Shown one piece after another: positions 20,136-31,372 of a DNA stretch of 64,000 nucleotides. The stretch's first letter is position 1. The number at the start of each line of letters is the position of its first letter. Position numbers and translations under genes: made by a program. Origin of the DNA: Podospora pseudocomata (lineage: Eukaryota; Ascomycota; Sordariomycetes; Sordariales; Podosporaceae); contig NC_085887.1 in NCBI RefSeq assembly GCF_035222375.1, positions 2,083,501 to 2,147,500 of the forward strand, read 5' to 3'. The notes under the pieces were generated by a model. It was given only the letters and a program-made list of their open reading frames with translations, was not told the origin of the DNA and ran no database searches.

Positions 20136-20790
20136 AAGAGCTGGTGGCGGGGTCAATTTGGCCCAAAGAGGCTTAGCGCACCGCTGACAGCACGTTAGTA
20201 ATCGGTTGAAAAGCGACGGAGGGCGAAAAGAGTGGGGACGAGCTCACGATGAGCTAAGCTCTGAATAAGACATAAAACTCATAAGCCTATCACCGCCCGA
20301 GATAATTAGAACTTTGCTGAGGAAGAATACATTATTGTTTGTAGTTGACGGTCCAGCCAGCCGTGTTCTTAGTCGACCAATATGTAAGCAGACTGACATT
20401 GGGGACTTCAACAAGCTAGCGAGTGTCCCTACGCTGCGCTTATGTCCTTCCCAGTGAGCATTCGTCACAATAGAGGCAAGCTCATTTGTTTTAAATTTAC
20501 TTGATTGTTGTTGTCTCTCTAAACTTTCCAAGTCTATGACCATACTACTATTACACAAAGAAAACATTCTCTTCTTTTAATCGGGGCCTACCCCCAAACC
20601 CAAAAACGCATACCTGAGCAAGGCAAAAAAATAACAAACGCTCCTACCCCAATTTTACCCTCCATATCTGTCCCATCCCGTCGACACGTTTGTTGTTCCT
20701 TGTCCTTCGGTCCTGTTCTTGTTGTTGTTGTCCCTTGTGTTCATGTATGTGCCCTTGACTCCTCATCAACACCCCTCCTTCGGTGATGCC
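20136..20790. other. Intergenic gap, 3' flank of the rhodopsin-fold gene
   Basis: A 655-bp AT-richer stretch between the LINE and the end of the minus-strand membrane-protein gene. A CTTGTTGTTGTTG run at 20717-20730 is the only simple repeat. A 107-codon minus frame here has no recognisable feature. No gene is supported. Confidence 0.45.
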
Positions 20791-21948
20791 TTATTTCAGA
20801 ATCGTATCCGTGCTCCCGGCTTCAAGACCACCCTTCTGCACGCTGTGTAATTGGTAATCACCCTTTAAACCGTTTGCCTCGTCAAAAGTCTTGTTTCCAC
20901 CTTTTGACCCCGCAGCAGTGGTGCCACCCCATGAACTGCCGTACGGCGTCGACTTCTTTTGCGAGCTGTTCCAGCCCATTCTGGGCAGGTAGGCCGTGAC
21001 AAGCTTCTTGAGTCTCATGGCGCAGCCGCAGACGATGCCGATGTTAACCTCCACGATGGACCAGATGCCGAGAATGCCTTCTTCCCAGGAGAGATCATCT
21101 GATGACCCGAGGGAGATGGAATAGGGCAGGCGCGCAATGGAGCAGATGACGACACTGTGGGGAACAACGATCAGTTTGATGCGGAGGTAATAAGGTAGTG
21201 AGAGGAGCAAAAACATACGCAGAGCCCAGAGCCAAAATACCTCCTACAGATAACTTCTGCTTGAAGCTCAGCTGCAAGCTGATAATGGTGGGAATGGGAA
21301 GCAAGATGACGGCAATGTCAGACGCAATGTTCAACACTGACTGCGAAATGGCAACGTTCATCAAGCACTTGATCGTCTCGTCACCCTTGAGCGGCGTGCA
21401 GGGCCCTCCGGTCAGGTAGGTCAGCACCAAAGTGTAGGCAAAAATGCATACTCCAATAACCACAACGCAGATACGGTATGTGACCGAAGGATTGATCTTG
21501 AACAAGACAGTCAACATGGCCATCTTGGTCACAGCCGGTGTGATGAGATAGATAAGCGTGTTGGGGAGCAGCTTGTTGTTGAACTCGAGGAGGTTCATCC
21601 AGTTGGACGCAAAGATCTCCGTCATGTGTCGCGCCCACCCATAGTCCATCAGCTTAACCATGGTGATGAAGTAGGCTAGTGCAAGGCCATAACATAGTGT
21701 CAAGATGACTGTGCAGAAAAAAAACCAGGTCAGTGATGAACGCAAGACGACAACCAGAGCAACCTACTCAAATCGATCTCGACGTTCTTTACTATCTTGA
21801 TGGCCTGGAAATATCGGCAAGCCAGGAAGAATGTCGCCATGAAGTATGTTATCCCAAAGGCGACCATTGTGCCGATTTGAAGGTCATTGTACGGGGCACC
21901 CAACTGCCCAATATCCTGGGTCGGTTCTGGGAGGAGACTGGGATCCAT
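20791..21948 (-). CDS. SAT4/rhodopsin-fold integral membrane protein, three exons
   Basis: Join of 21948-21768, 21708-21219 and 21154-20791 (1035 nt, 344 residues). Introns of 59 and 64 nt have GTAGGT and GTATGT donors and CACAG acceptors, and the frame stays open. I count seven hydrophobic spans: MVAFGITYFMATFFLACRY, LTLCYGLALAYFITMV, LIYLITPAVTKMAMLTVLF, RICVVVIGVCIFAYTLVL, SVLNIASDIAVILLPIPTI, the GGILALGSAVVICSI region and a last span including GIWSIVEVNIGIVCGC. The DIAVILLPIPTIISLQLSFKQK and WSIVEVNIGI segments are hallmarks of the fungal rhodopsin domain (PF20684) of SAT4 and Pth11-like proteins. No CFEM domain precedes it. The C-terminal tail is soluble. A sensing role is possible, but the ligand is unknown. 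Confidence 0.9.
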
Positions 21949-23125
21949 CTTTTCTGTGTCGTCTGCCTTTTCCTCTCTGTCACTATCTTGTCGTCAAGTC
22001 TCGGTGCCGTCAGAATTCGATGGTGTTTTGGCCGTATAATAACCGTCATAAACATAGTCCACAAGGATCAACTCCAGATTCCAGTCCCAAGATGGGCATG
22101 AGCCCAGTTTTGTTGCAAATCTAGCTCGGACAAGGCCATCTTCACCTGGGTGGCACGAGGGCGACAAGGACCCTTGCTGAGAAGAGTTTTAGAAAAAGCA
22201 AATTCGGTTGTGCCTTCCGTCGCTTCTCGATTCCTCGGTAGTGTAGCTCCAGGATCATGGTCTTGAAGTTCTATTGCTGGTTGAACAAAAGGTGATTTGG
22301 CATGCAGAAAGTGGGTTGATAGTTCCGCGCTACTGGAAAGAAGCAGAGGTTTGAAACGAATCGCAATTGGCGATTTCCCTGAGTTTCCCTCATATCCCAC
22401 TCCCAATCCCACGGTTTGGCACCGAGGAACGACTGAGAGTGGGACCCGAGTACGGGACCCATAATCCGTGCGACGGGCGACGGCGCCGTCACGTTAGTTT
22501 CGGCTCGGCAGGCATGCGGTAGGGACCGGGGCCAGGCGGCCGGGTTCCCCGTGTTGCCATTTTGCTGGCAGTGGTTGACAGGAAACGATGAATTGCCAGA
22601 GATCATCAGCCGGGGAAAAGGGGCAACCGTCCCAGGAATCCAGGAAAGCAACGAAAACACCCCTTTTCCCACGCCGTAGCGTGATGTTGGCTGCAGCAAA
22701 TTCGTAGCGGCTACCGAAAACGGTTAACGGCATCAGCAGAAGCAAAATCACATCTGCAGAGCCCTTGTCTGGGGGACGAGATGCCAGGCACCCCCAAACT
22801 CCAAGGGGGCTATCGTTCCCAGAAGCGAGGCCACACGATGGACCGCAGGGCAATGATTCCGTGGACCGAGGGCCCCGAGAGGCCGAAATTGTGGTTTCGT
22901 CGTGGCCAAAGACGATGATTTACTCGCACGATTCCCCCGTGTCGTTGCGTTGCAAGAGAAGCTGATAAAAAGAAACAAAGACGTTGACGAGATTGAAGGC
23001 TGCGACTCTGTGTTTTCTTTCTGTGGCGATATCCTCTGCCTATTCCCCCTATTTCTCTGACGATTTCGATTCTGGCCCGCTCTCAGCAACGGCAGTCGCT
23101 CATTTCTTTCGATCCGCTGACAAAG
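21949..23125. other. Divergent promoter region between the rhodopsin-fold gene and the acyltransferase
   Basis: 1.18 kb between genes that diverge. Overlapping short frames on both strands look spurious. Nothing else was recognised apart from pyrimidine-rich leader sequence before each start. Confidence 0.45.
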
Positions 23126-24616
23126 ATGAACAAACTATTCGGTAGCGGGAAGCCACCCGTCCCAACGGTCGATACCGACCGGGTGGTGCCGCTCCATTTC
23201 TTCGAGAGCGGCCCGCTGGTGCAGGGCAACAACATGGCCGTATCTCTTGTGTTCGACGATGTGTTGGAGCCAGAAAAGTTGAAGCAAGCCCTCGAGGGTC
23301 TTGTGAAGAGGGAAGGCTGGCAGAGACTTGGAGGACGTCTCCGGAAGAACCCAACAACCGGAGCGATCGAGTGGCATATCCCTACTGTCTTCTCAGCTGA
23401 CCGTCCCATCATCAACTACGCCCATGTCGATCACGGAGTCCCCGCCGCCCAGCACCCAGCTGCCTCGCGAATCCCGCAACCGTCCACTAGGCCGGCGGTT
23501 GTCGCGGACCCTGACGACCTCGCTGATTTGGCTTTCGAGCCTGGTTACAGGCCCGGCGGCATCAGCGATTATCTCACTTCTGACATGCCCGTCCTAGGTC
23601 TGCGTGTCAACTCTTTCACCGACAAAACCATTGCCGTTCTCCAATGGCAGCATGTTGCCTTCGATGCGTTGGGTATGCAATATGTCATCGAGGGCTGGAG
23701 CAACATGCTCTGGGGCAAGGAGCACGAGATTCCCACACCCTGCGGTTTGGACAGCGACCCGTTCGAGGCTTTGGCTAAAGGAACCCGACAGCCAACAGAG
23801 CCCCATCTGTTGATGGACAAGAAGGTTGGAATTGGCGGTATGCTCAAATGGGGTCTCGGATATGGCTTCGATATGTTGGCACGGGCCAAGGAAAACCGCA
23901 TGGTGTGCATTCCGCAATCGTATTGGAAGACGCAGATGGAGAAAGCAATCGAGGAGCTCCGGGCTGAAGCAACCGAAAAGGGCGAGGACCCATCCAAGGT
24001 CTTCCTGACTGAAGGCGACATCCTCACTGCCTGGACGATGAAGTCAGTTGTCGGGCCCCAGGACATGGACCCCAACAGGACAGTGGCTGGATCCATTGCC
24101 ATGTCGCTCCGTAAGGCATTCGAAGGTGACCTGATCCCTGAGGCATCCAAGAGTCCCTATGTCGGCAATGCTTTCGGTTGGGGCAACGTTCTCGTCACTG
24201 CTGGTGACGTCAACACCAAGCCCCTCAGTTGGCTCGCGAGACAAGTGCGGCGGGCCATCAACGAACAAGGCACCCGGGCTCAGCACGAGGCCTACTACGC
24301 CATGGTGCGTGAAGGGCCTGGTCTCCCAATTGTCATCTTTGGCGACGGCGGCATGGCCCAGATTGGCTTCTCCAACTGGTCCAAGGCGGGCTTGTTCAAC
24401 CTCGACTTTGCTCCTGCTCGCAAGGTGCAGAAGCCAGGTGTACCATGTCGGCCTTCATACGTTCAGGAGAACCACGGTCCCATCAAGCCTGTCGATGGTT
24501 TCTTTGCGTTTGGGAAGGATGAGAAGGGTAACTACTGGACGTCAGCGTACAAGGTTAAGGGCCAGTGGGACAAGCTGGATGAGTACCTTGTCAAGGAGCA
24601 TGAGAAGGGCGCCTAA
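23126..24616 (+). CDS. BAHD-like acyltransferase (transferase family PF02458)
   Basis: A single exon of 496 residues, the size usual for the plant/fungal transferase family that moves acyl groups from acyl-CoA to alcohols or amines. The catalytic HxxxD is present as QWQHVAFDALGM (His176, Asp180). A YVGNAFGWG segment near residue 345-352 corresponds to the conserved middle glycine/asparagine block. The C-terminal DFGWG box of plant members is not present in canonical form; NWSKAGLFNLDF occupies that position, as in many fungal relatives. There is no signal peptide, so it is probably cytosolic. Related fungal proteins often sit in secondary-metabolite clusters, but here the neighbours are a rhodopsin-fold membrane protein and Bcd1, so no cluster is indicated. 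The substrate is unknown. Relatives are often mislabelled as LysR-family regulators in databases. Confidence 0.88.
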   Translation: MNKLFGSGKPPVPTVDTDRVVPLHFFESGPLVQGNNMAVSLVFDDVLEPEKLKQALEGLVKREGWQRLGGRLRKNPTTGAIEWHIPTVFSADRPIINYAHVDHGVPAAQHPAASRIPQPSTRPAVVADPDDLADLAFEPGYRPGGISDYLTSDMPVLGLRVNSFTDKTIAVLQWQHVAFDALGMQYVIEGWSNMLWGKEHEIPTPCGLDSDPFEALAKGTRQPTEPHLLMDKKVGIGGMLKWGLGYGFDMLARAKENRMVCIPQSYWKTQMEKAIEELRAEATEKGEDPSKVFLTEGDILTAWTMKSVVGPQDMDPNRTVAGSIAMSLRKAFEGDLIPEASKSPYVGNAFGWGNVLVTAGDVNTKPLSWLARQVRRAINEQGTRAQHEAYYAMVREGPGLPIVIFGDGGMAQIGFSNWSKAGLFNLDFAPARKVQKPGVPCRPSYVQENHGPIKPVDGFFAFGKDEKGNYWTSAYKVKGQWDKLDEYLVKEHEKGA

Positions 24617-26364
24617 GCGCAGGAGAGGACGGCAGCATGATGATGGAATAGAATGGAATGGAATGGAGGGAGGCTCTTGGTCGTTCTGGTTGGAAGCAAA
24701 GATAATAATACCCGGGTGTTTTTTGTTGGTGTACGGAGCAAGCTTATTAGTAAAGTCGTAACTGCCTCATGTGTAAAACTCCACCCATGTGTGGGTGCCA
24801 AGCGCATCGTGATAATTACACACAGACAGCTACAATGCGCCAAGGCCGACTGATCCCACAACACGACTCGTTACCATCACTTGGTCGTGATTTGATATGG
24901 ATCTGTAAAGTCCACATGTCGGCGCTAGGTGATGTGCTTGATGTCTCTCAAAGTAGTCTGCTGAGTTTTGGCAGCAGAGTAAGCTGTGAATTTGACCACA
25001 GTGCCTCCCATCTCAAAAGTAGTGAAACGTAAAGGTTGTATCGATTTAGCCATAAGACCGTAACCTCATTCAACGGGGCTGGAAACGGTATTGCCTTTGA
25101 CTTTCACCTGGCATACCTGGCGTACAGTTCCTCGCGTTGATGCCAACACTCAATACATCGGCTGAAGGGCATTCCTAACTGGTACTTCATACTCTAACAA
25201 ACCATAAACTTCATCCAAAATACCTCAAGAGTCCCCCTGGATACCCAAACCTACTTTCCGACCCCTTGCTATCCATATCAGACAACCACATTATAACCCC
25301 CAACCTCACCAACCTAAGACCCACCCCCAACCATCTCCAAAAAACCCAGCTCATTAAGCTAGATTCTGAATTCGAACCCATCGACTCACAAAAATGTATC
25401 CCAATTCCCAGAGAATTTTCAACCCAAGAACGCCAGGCACAGTAGGCAATCCTGACCGTCGCAACAACCAATTGCACCGCCGGGATGAAAACCTGCCAGT
25501 CATCAGGATGTCAGTCAGCACAGAAGGGGGGGTATATATACCCTTCGTACCATCACTAGGAAAGCCATCAAGCGAGGAGCAAGTCCTGACTGTTGGTCAG
25601 CACGGCTAAATGCTGACTGCATCGTACACAGCGGAATTTGCCTGAAGCAACTATGTCTTACTGTCGTCGGTTTTCAGCAACTGTCGAGGCACCGCAATGG
25701 GTTGTTCACCTCGTTGAAATGTTGGGCATAAGTAGTTACTACCCCTTCGTCAAAGATAGTAGTAGCCATCATGAACAGATCATCACCGCACAACCTCAGC
25801 CACCGACTCCTATCAATGCAGAGCCTTTATTCGTCATCTGCTTCCATCCTGGAAGTACCTTGGTTCACCAACTAGACACCCATCATACTCTCTCATGAAA
25901 TAACACCTACGGACAACTTCGCACTTTAGACACTCAACATCACCTACGACCTTTTGCTAGGTGTAGAAACTCCATTCCAAAGCATGGTGTGAGAGGCCGT
26001 AATCCAATAATTTACATCAAACCACACCGTGTTCTTGCCACCCTCTTCAAAATCTAGATGTAAGCCTGTCTTTTGTTATATCATCATGTCCATCAAACAC
26101 CAACCAATAATCAAGAATATTCTCTTCTCGACCTGCAGTCTCAAGCATAGAGTCCCCTGCCGGTTTCCATTGTCTTGCCGTCAAGTAGTTTGTAGGGCAC
26201 CTAACAAGTGGAAGACGAGAATGCCCTTTATGGATTCCATGCCAGCACTCTCTTGAACAACAAAGCACACAGTCAATGCAGCCAGCCGCTGTCACATATG
26301 TGCCTGTTAATGTCTTTCTAAATGTCATCTTCTCACCCAACATCACAGCAATTCCACATCCCGA
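24617..26364. other. Convergent intergenic region with a GGAAT run
   Basis: 1.75 kb between the acyltransferase (plus) and Bcd1 (minus) 3' ends. Just after the stop there is a short GGAAT pentamer run (24643-24667). A perfect palindrome GGGTATATATACCC lies at 25530-25543. Small frames at 25394-25609 and 25638-25898 (plus) cannot be supported. This is long for a convergent gap and could hide a short gene. Confidence 0.4.
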
Positions 26365-27840
26365 TCAATCGTCATCACTCCCGTAATCAACCAAACACCC
26401 CCCACCCGGCAACTTCACCGTTTTCCTCTCCTTCTCCTTCTCCTCCTCCCACCTCTCTTGATCCATCGCCATCGCCCTCGCCACATCATCCATATTCACC
26501 ATCCCCCCCGTCCCCAAATCTACCTTCAAAACCCCATTCTCATCCTTATCAATCCTGATCCCTTGCCCCCTATCCTCCATCTCCACACCCTCATCCTCAT
26601 CAATCTGCCCCTCCTCGTCGGAGCTACTTTCTTCCTCCTCAACACCCCTCGTATCCTGCCCCTTCTCAAACTTAACCCTCTTCCCACCCCTCCCGCCGCC
26701 TCGACCACCCCTCCCTCTAGGACCCTTCTCAAGCGTTCTTTTCTTTTCGTTCACAGGCTTGGGTGCCGGCGGTGGCGGTGGGGGACGGGGCATCCAGTCC
26801 CCTATTTCGTGTAACGGTGGGAGGGGGCAGCCAGGTTGAATGGCGACAATCGTAGGGAATTCAACTACTGTTCTTCCGGACAGCGCATCTTTCAAATTGC
26901 TGTCCGGGGAGAGCGGGATCAAAGTCCTGCTGTTGGGCGCCTCTTTCGTGGCTTTCTTTAGGTAAAAGCTGTATTTATGGTATTGTTCTTCTGGTGTCGA
27001 CTCAACAGAGGGTGCCGACGAGAACGAAAACCAGGTTGAGTCCAGCGGGTTCTGGAAGCAGTATGGTGCTGATGACCACGCTGGGGTAGACTGGCCTTGA
27101 ATCGTAACGGGGATGTATTCCGCCTTCGGCTTCTTCAACGGGTTCCTCTCATCATATTCCGGATCTGCCTCGCGCACAAGACGATCCAGCTGCCCGTTAT
27201 GCCAAATAACGGTATTGGTCAACGCCGAATAAAGCGGTATATTCTCCAGCGCCTTATACAGCACCTTCAATGGCTTCTGCTGCGACGAAGAATCATAAAT
27301 CAACCACTCGACCTGGAAGTTTATCGCATTGGTCCTCTTATTCCACGACGTTTTATTCTCCCGCTGCCGGCTCATCCCCTTGGGCATGTACACCACCTCA
27401 ATGTCGAGGTTTCTCAGCCGGCGGCGCAGTTGGGCCACGATGACATTGTGCTGGGTATTGTTCTCTACAGGCTCAAAGCTTAACCTGTCACCGTCCCATA
27501 CTTTGCGAAAAAGCTTTTGTTCTTCTGCTGGGGTTGGTGGGTGTAGTTCTTTGGCGTCCATCAGCCGGCGGACCTCGACGATGTCTTGCTCGGCACGCAG
27601 ACGTTCGCGCTCGATGGATGAGAGGAAGTTGAAGTCGTGATCAATACCCCTAGGGGTGCGCAGTTCGTGGATTGGCATGTATTCTCGTGGATTGCGGACG
27701 CCATCGCAGCTGGCGCGAGTCTTGTGTTTCTTGCTGCAGGCGAGAGAGCAGGTCTGGGCTTTGCATCGCGGGCAGGTATATTTCGGGGGTTCGGCGTGGC
27801 AGATAGTGCACAGGTCGGTGAGCAATGAGGAGTCGGCCAT
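26365..27840 (-). CDS. BCD1: Bcd1 family box C/D snoRNP assembly protein (zf-HIT)
   Basis: A single exon of 491 residues. The N-terminus has a HIT-type zinc finger with the full ligand set (CTICHAEPPKYTCPRCKAQT, then CSLACSKKHK and ASC). It is followed by the conserved Bcd1 region (DHDFNFLSSIERERLRAEQD, RRLRNLDIEVVYMPKGMSRQ and NTVIWHNGQLD). Yeast Bcd1 and human ZNHIT6 are required for box C/D snoRNP assembly with Rvb1/2 and Nop58 in the nucleus. The C-terminal 130 residues are low-complexity, with a proline run, an RGGRGGGRGG patch and an acidic stretch. The acidic tail and glycine patch are longer than in yeast. The start at 27840 directly precedes the zinc finger. Confidence 0.93.
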   Translation of the reverse strand: MADSSLLTDLCTICHAEPPKYTCPRCKAQTCSLACSKKHKTRASCDGVRNPREYMPIHELRTPRGIDHDFNFLSSIERERLRAEQDIVEVRRLMDAKELHPPTPAEEQKLFRKVWDGDRLSFEPVENNTQHNVIVAQLRRRLRNLDIEVVYMPKGMSRQRENKTSWNKRTNAINFQVEWLIYDSSSQQKPLKVLYKALENIPLYSALTNTVIWHNGQLDRLVREADPEYDERNPLKKPKAEYIPVTIQGQSTPAWSSAPYCFQNPLDSTWFSFSSAPSVESTPEEQYHKYSFYLKKATKEAPNSRTLIPLSPDSNLKDALSGRTVVEFPTIVAIQPGCPLPPLHEIGDWMPRPPPPPPAPKPVNEKKRTLEKGPRGRGGRGGGRGGKRVKFEKGQDTRGVEEEESSSDEEGQIDEDEGVEMEDRGQGIRIDKDENGVLKVDLGTGGMVNMDDVARAMAMDQERWEEEKEKERKTVKLPGGGCLVDYGSDDD

Positions 27841-30800
27841 TGTAAGGGCCTATAGCATGTGGTACGCGGTATGGTGTATACAGAATGTTTGGAGCTGGAA
27901 AACTTGATGAAAGAGTTGAATCGGTGCTTGACGTTTCTGGGATCGCGTTGCGCCGATAAGCCTTATCGCAATTTTTCAGTGGGGACCGTTAGCCGGCAGG
28001 CAACGATAAGATAGGAGCATGGAACAACCCAGCCAGCCAATCTCTTAATTACACTAGCTCCCGCCTCCATTCCACAGCAATTGATTGATTGACTTTGGAT
28101 CTTGAATTGACGTTGGGCTTCGATTGGCGAAACTCCGATAGAGATAGTCTGTATGTGTGAGTCTCACTTCTCATCACCCACTGCCACTTGTCAAACTTCA
28201 GAAAACGGCCACTCTTTTTATTTTCTTTCACAAAGCTCTCAACCTTGACCCCACGTGGACGCGGTGGATCGCAACGGTGCTTGGACCTTTCACCAGCCAA
28301 GCCTCTTCACGGCGCCGGCATAAGTGGCCGTTTCACACCAAATTTGACGCTATCAATAGCTGGCACTTTTATAGAGAAGATCAACTGAAGTTGAATGACA
28401 GATAATCATCACCGTCACTCCAACTCCCGGATTCTTCGGCATACCAAAAAGGTCAACTTACGATGGCCTCATGCTGCTGCTGACCAAGCAGGTTCATCGC
28501 GTAAACCAATGCAACGTCTCAAACAGGCTTAGCCAGGGGTATCCTTCCCAATTCGGACCCTCACATCTGCAGTCCCCCGCACTGCGGACAGGGACACGAA
28601 AATACCACCAGCCAGGCAGGCCTGGAAGTCCTGGCCTGTCATCGGAATGGGGTCATGTTGCTTTTTCTCGCCTTTTCTTCTCTGATGAAAATTCTTTGAT
28701 TCTTCACCGCTCAATACTCCAAAAAAGGGAGAGATGCTGACGACGTGATCAAGGACCGGCAAACGAGGGACGTTGCGACTGTTTGTGATACCGTTGCGGC
28801 CCATATCAAATTCCCCGCCCCTCTTCCTCAAACAAGGGCAGCCAAGCACTTGTTCATGCGTGGGGTTTTGCGGTAGCACAGCTTGTCGGCACCGTTTGTC
28901 TCGTTTCCCCCCTTCCCGCGGGGCGCGGAGGTGGCGGGAGGGAGGGCATGGCACTTCCCGACGTCGAGTTTCCTCGCTCTGTACTCGAAACCGGGTCCTG
29001 TGTTCCAATAGCAGAGGTGTATTATGACACGGGATATGGGCGTTGGATATGAAATGTGACGACTGCTGCTTTTGGGTCTGCCGTGTCTGCCCCTCACCTA
29101 GGTTTGTCCTAGGTAAGATATATATCATGGCCTACTAAGAGGCCACCAAGACAATAAAAGCTGCGAGCTGCCGTGGGGTTGCTGTATTTTTTTCTTCTAA
29201 AAAAGTAGCCATGGTGATTGCTTCTTCGTGTTGGCTTGATTGCGACGGTGATTGACTCGAGGAAACATTGCACCAATCCGGCGCATTTCCATGTTGATGT
29301 GCCTCCGCATGATTCCTGTGGCTTGTTATCCATCAGCGATGCAACTGTGGCATCTGCACTGCAGACTGCGTTATGTTTCGTGGATCAAAGGGCAGTTCTC
29401 CTGTGCGTCTGCCGTCTTGCATAGGGTGGCTTGTCTCACGATTTGGCGGGCTTTTCGACCTATCATCCAAGTCAGTGATCAGATAGGATTCAGAGGAGGA
29501 GGAATCCCTTTCCAAAAGAAAGGACTGTATTTTCCTCGCCCTCTGCCGGTAGCGGGATCCGTCTGGCCGTTGAAAACGCCTGGACCAGTTGTTTCCCCGC
29601 TTGCTGCAAACGCTCGGAGCATCGTGCGTCTTGCGTCTTTTCGATCAGGGGTCAAAGCGTGCCCCCAGAACACAAACACATAGTCCAAAAGGTTGCATCC
29701 GCTGTTCGTGAACTTGCAGCAGGATGCGGCGCTGTTTGTTGCTGCTTTTTGACACCGCGGGGGGGAGGTCGACTCGAAACGGAAACACAACGAAGCAATA
29801 CGGGCACTTTCCAGGCTACACCGAAGCACACCACCCGGCTCACCGCACCAAACAGCAGCCTGTTCTGTTCGATGCTGCTGCCGGTCCACGGGGAGCGCTG
29901 ATCTCTTCGGCTTCCATCACCTCAAACACGCGGCGTCCCCGGTATCAGTGCGCCGTGTGTGTCCGTTTGCCCGTTTGCTCAGACCGCTCATGTCAGTCAT
30001 TGACAGCCTGGGCCATTACGGACGTACCCATGATGATGAATTCTGATCTCCAGCTAAACTGGACTCGTCGCCAGCTTGCCATCAGTGCCATCTCTTTCGT
30101 CACCACGGCCAACCCATGGGACCCAGCTGGCTGGCTCTCACTTGCCACAAGCCCGAGGTTTCTCTTTCCTTCCTAGAAAGCGTGGCGTTGTGTAATGGTA
30201 AGACCACCCGTGGGTTAATTACAACTGGGGAGAGCGACGATCGAATCCACTCATTTCACGAAAAAGGACTCATTGTCTTTTGCCTGTCGTGCTCGCGAAT
30301 GAATGAATGAATGAATGAAATAATGGATAACTTTGATTCAAGATAACGAGGTAGAGAACGGATACTGCCGTAATGAAGCATTGAGCAATCGATTCGATTT
30401 GCGGCAGAATTCAGGAATCAAGGAGAGGGATGATTCTTCTTCTGCAGCAGTCAAGAAACTGTCACTGTCACGATGGAGCAGGGGCCACTCGGGATGGCAA
30501 CGGAAGTCTTGGGAACTTGTGCCATCGCATGCTTTTGCGGACCTTTTGGTAGCAATTGGCGGATCACGGCAAGTATTGGGTACAGACTTTCGAAATGAGT
30601 GGCTATCTTGATGGGCCCTGGAGCCAGGCCCCTGCTGAAAAAACCCCTGGCCGCTTTGCCCCTAGCTGCACCTGCATCGTCCACCTTATTTCCCAATTCC
30701 CCGTGGACGGTGACCACGCCTGCAGCCAGCTTCTCAGGACAGTTGAGCCTGACCTGCCTCAAGCCCTCTGATTGCTCCGTTGCATCCCTGCGAGGGGCCA

Positions 30801-31372
30801 GGGCCTCTCTTCAACGAGCTTGGTCGCACTTTCACTCTCATACTCTCTCCATCACGGTCCTTTCTTATCTCGTCTCCTGCCTTTGCCTACGCCTTTGCCT
30901 CTGCCTCTGGTTCTCCTCGAGTCTCTGGCTCTTGTTGCTTCCTCTCTTCTCTGAGAAGCAAGCTGTAAGTGGCAGCAGGGAGAGCAGCAGCAGCATCAGC
31001 AGCCAGTCTGTCGGGTCCAAGGTGTTTCGTTTCGCCAGCCGACAAGCTCCACGCTGAAATCTTAGCGTCCCGCGTGCCCACTCGGCCTTTTTCCCACTGC
31101 AATTGCTTCAGCTTCAGTACCTCTTCGCCGCTTCACTGCATTGGCAGTGATTGTTTCTCTTCTGTCAACAACGACGACAACGGCAGGCGCCTGTTTTTTT
31201 TTCGTTTTTTTACACGTTCCGGGCGATCACCGCTCCGGCTGTGGCTGCCCCTTGATTGAGACAAGCTCCAACCTACGCCAAAAAAAAACCCCCCCGGAGA
31301 AGCTCCAACGCTGGCGCTCCCGCGGTCGACCACTGAAGACGGATTGGCCGTTGAGTGCCATACAAACTCAAA
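27841..31372. other. Large non-coding gap, divergent promoters of Bcd1 and the DENN gene
   Basis: 3.5 kb without a supportable gene, the longest empty stretch of the window. It contains a GAAT tetramer run (30297-30319), two CCTAGG boxes (29097-29113) and a CT-rich segment with GCCTTTGCCT-type repeats (about 30881-30912). A T/C-rich leader runs up to the DENN start. Many small frames exist on both strands, but none has family features or consistent splice signals. A long 5' leader of the DENN gene or a non-coding RNA would fit. Confidence 0.4.

Noticed and set aside
20791-24616. Secondary-metabolite cluster around the acyltransferase
   Set aside because: No backbone synthase, P450, transporter or pathway regulator is adjacent; neighbours are a rhodopsin-fold protein and Bcd1.
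25394-25898. Two short plus-strand frames (about 71 and 86 codons) in the Bcd1 downstream gap
   Set aside because: Composition is not distinctive, and no domain or splice signals link them.
30180-30262. tRNA-like stretch (GTGTAATGGTAAGACC ... GATCGAATCC)
   Set aside because: The D-arm and T-loop look familiar, but the T-stem and acceptor arms do not pair and no anticodon stem fits.
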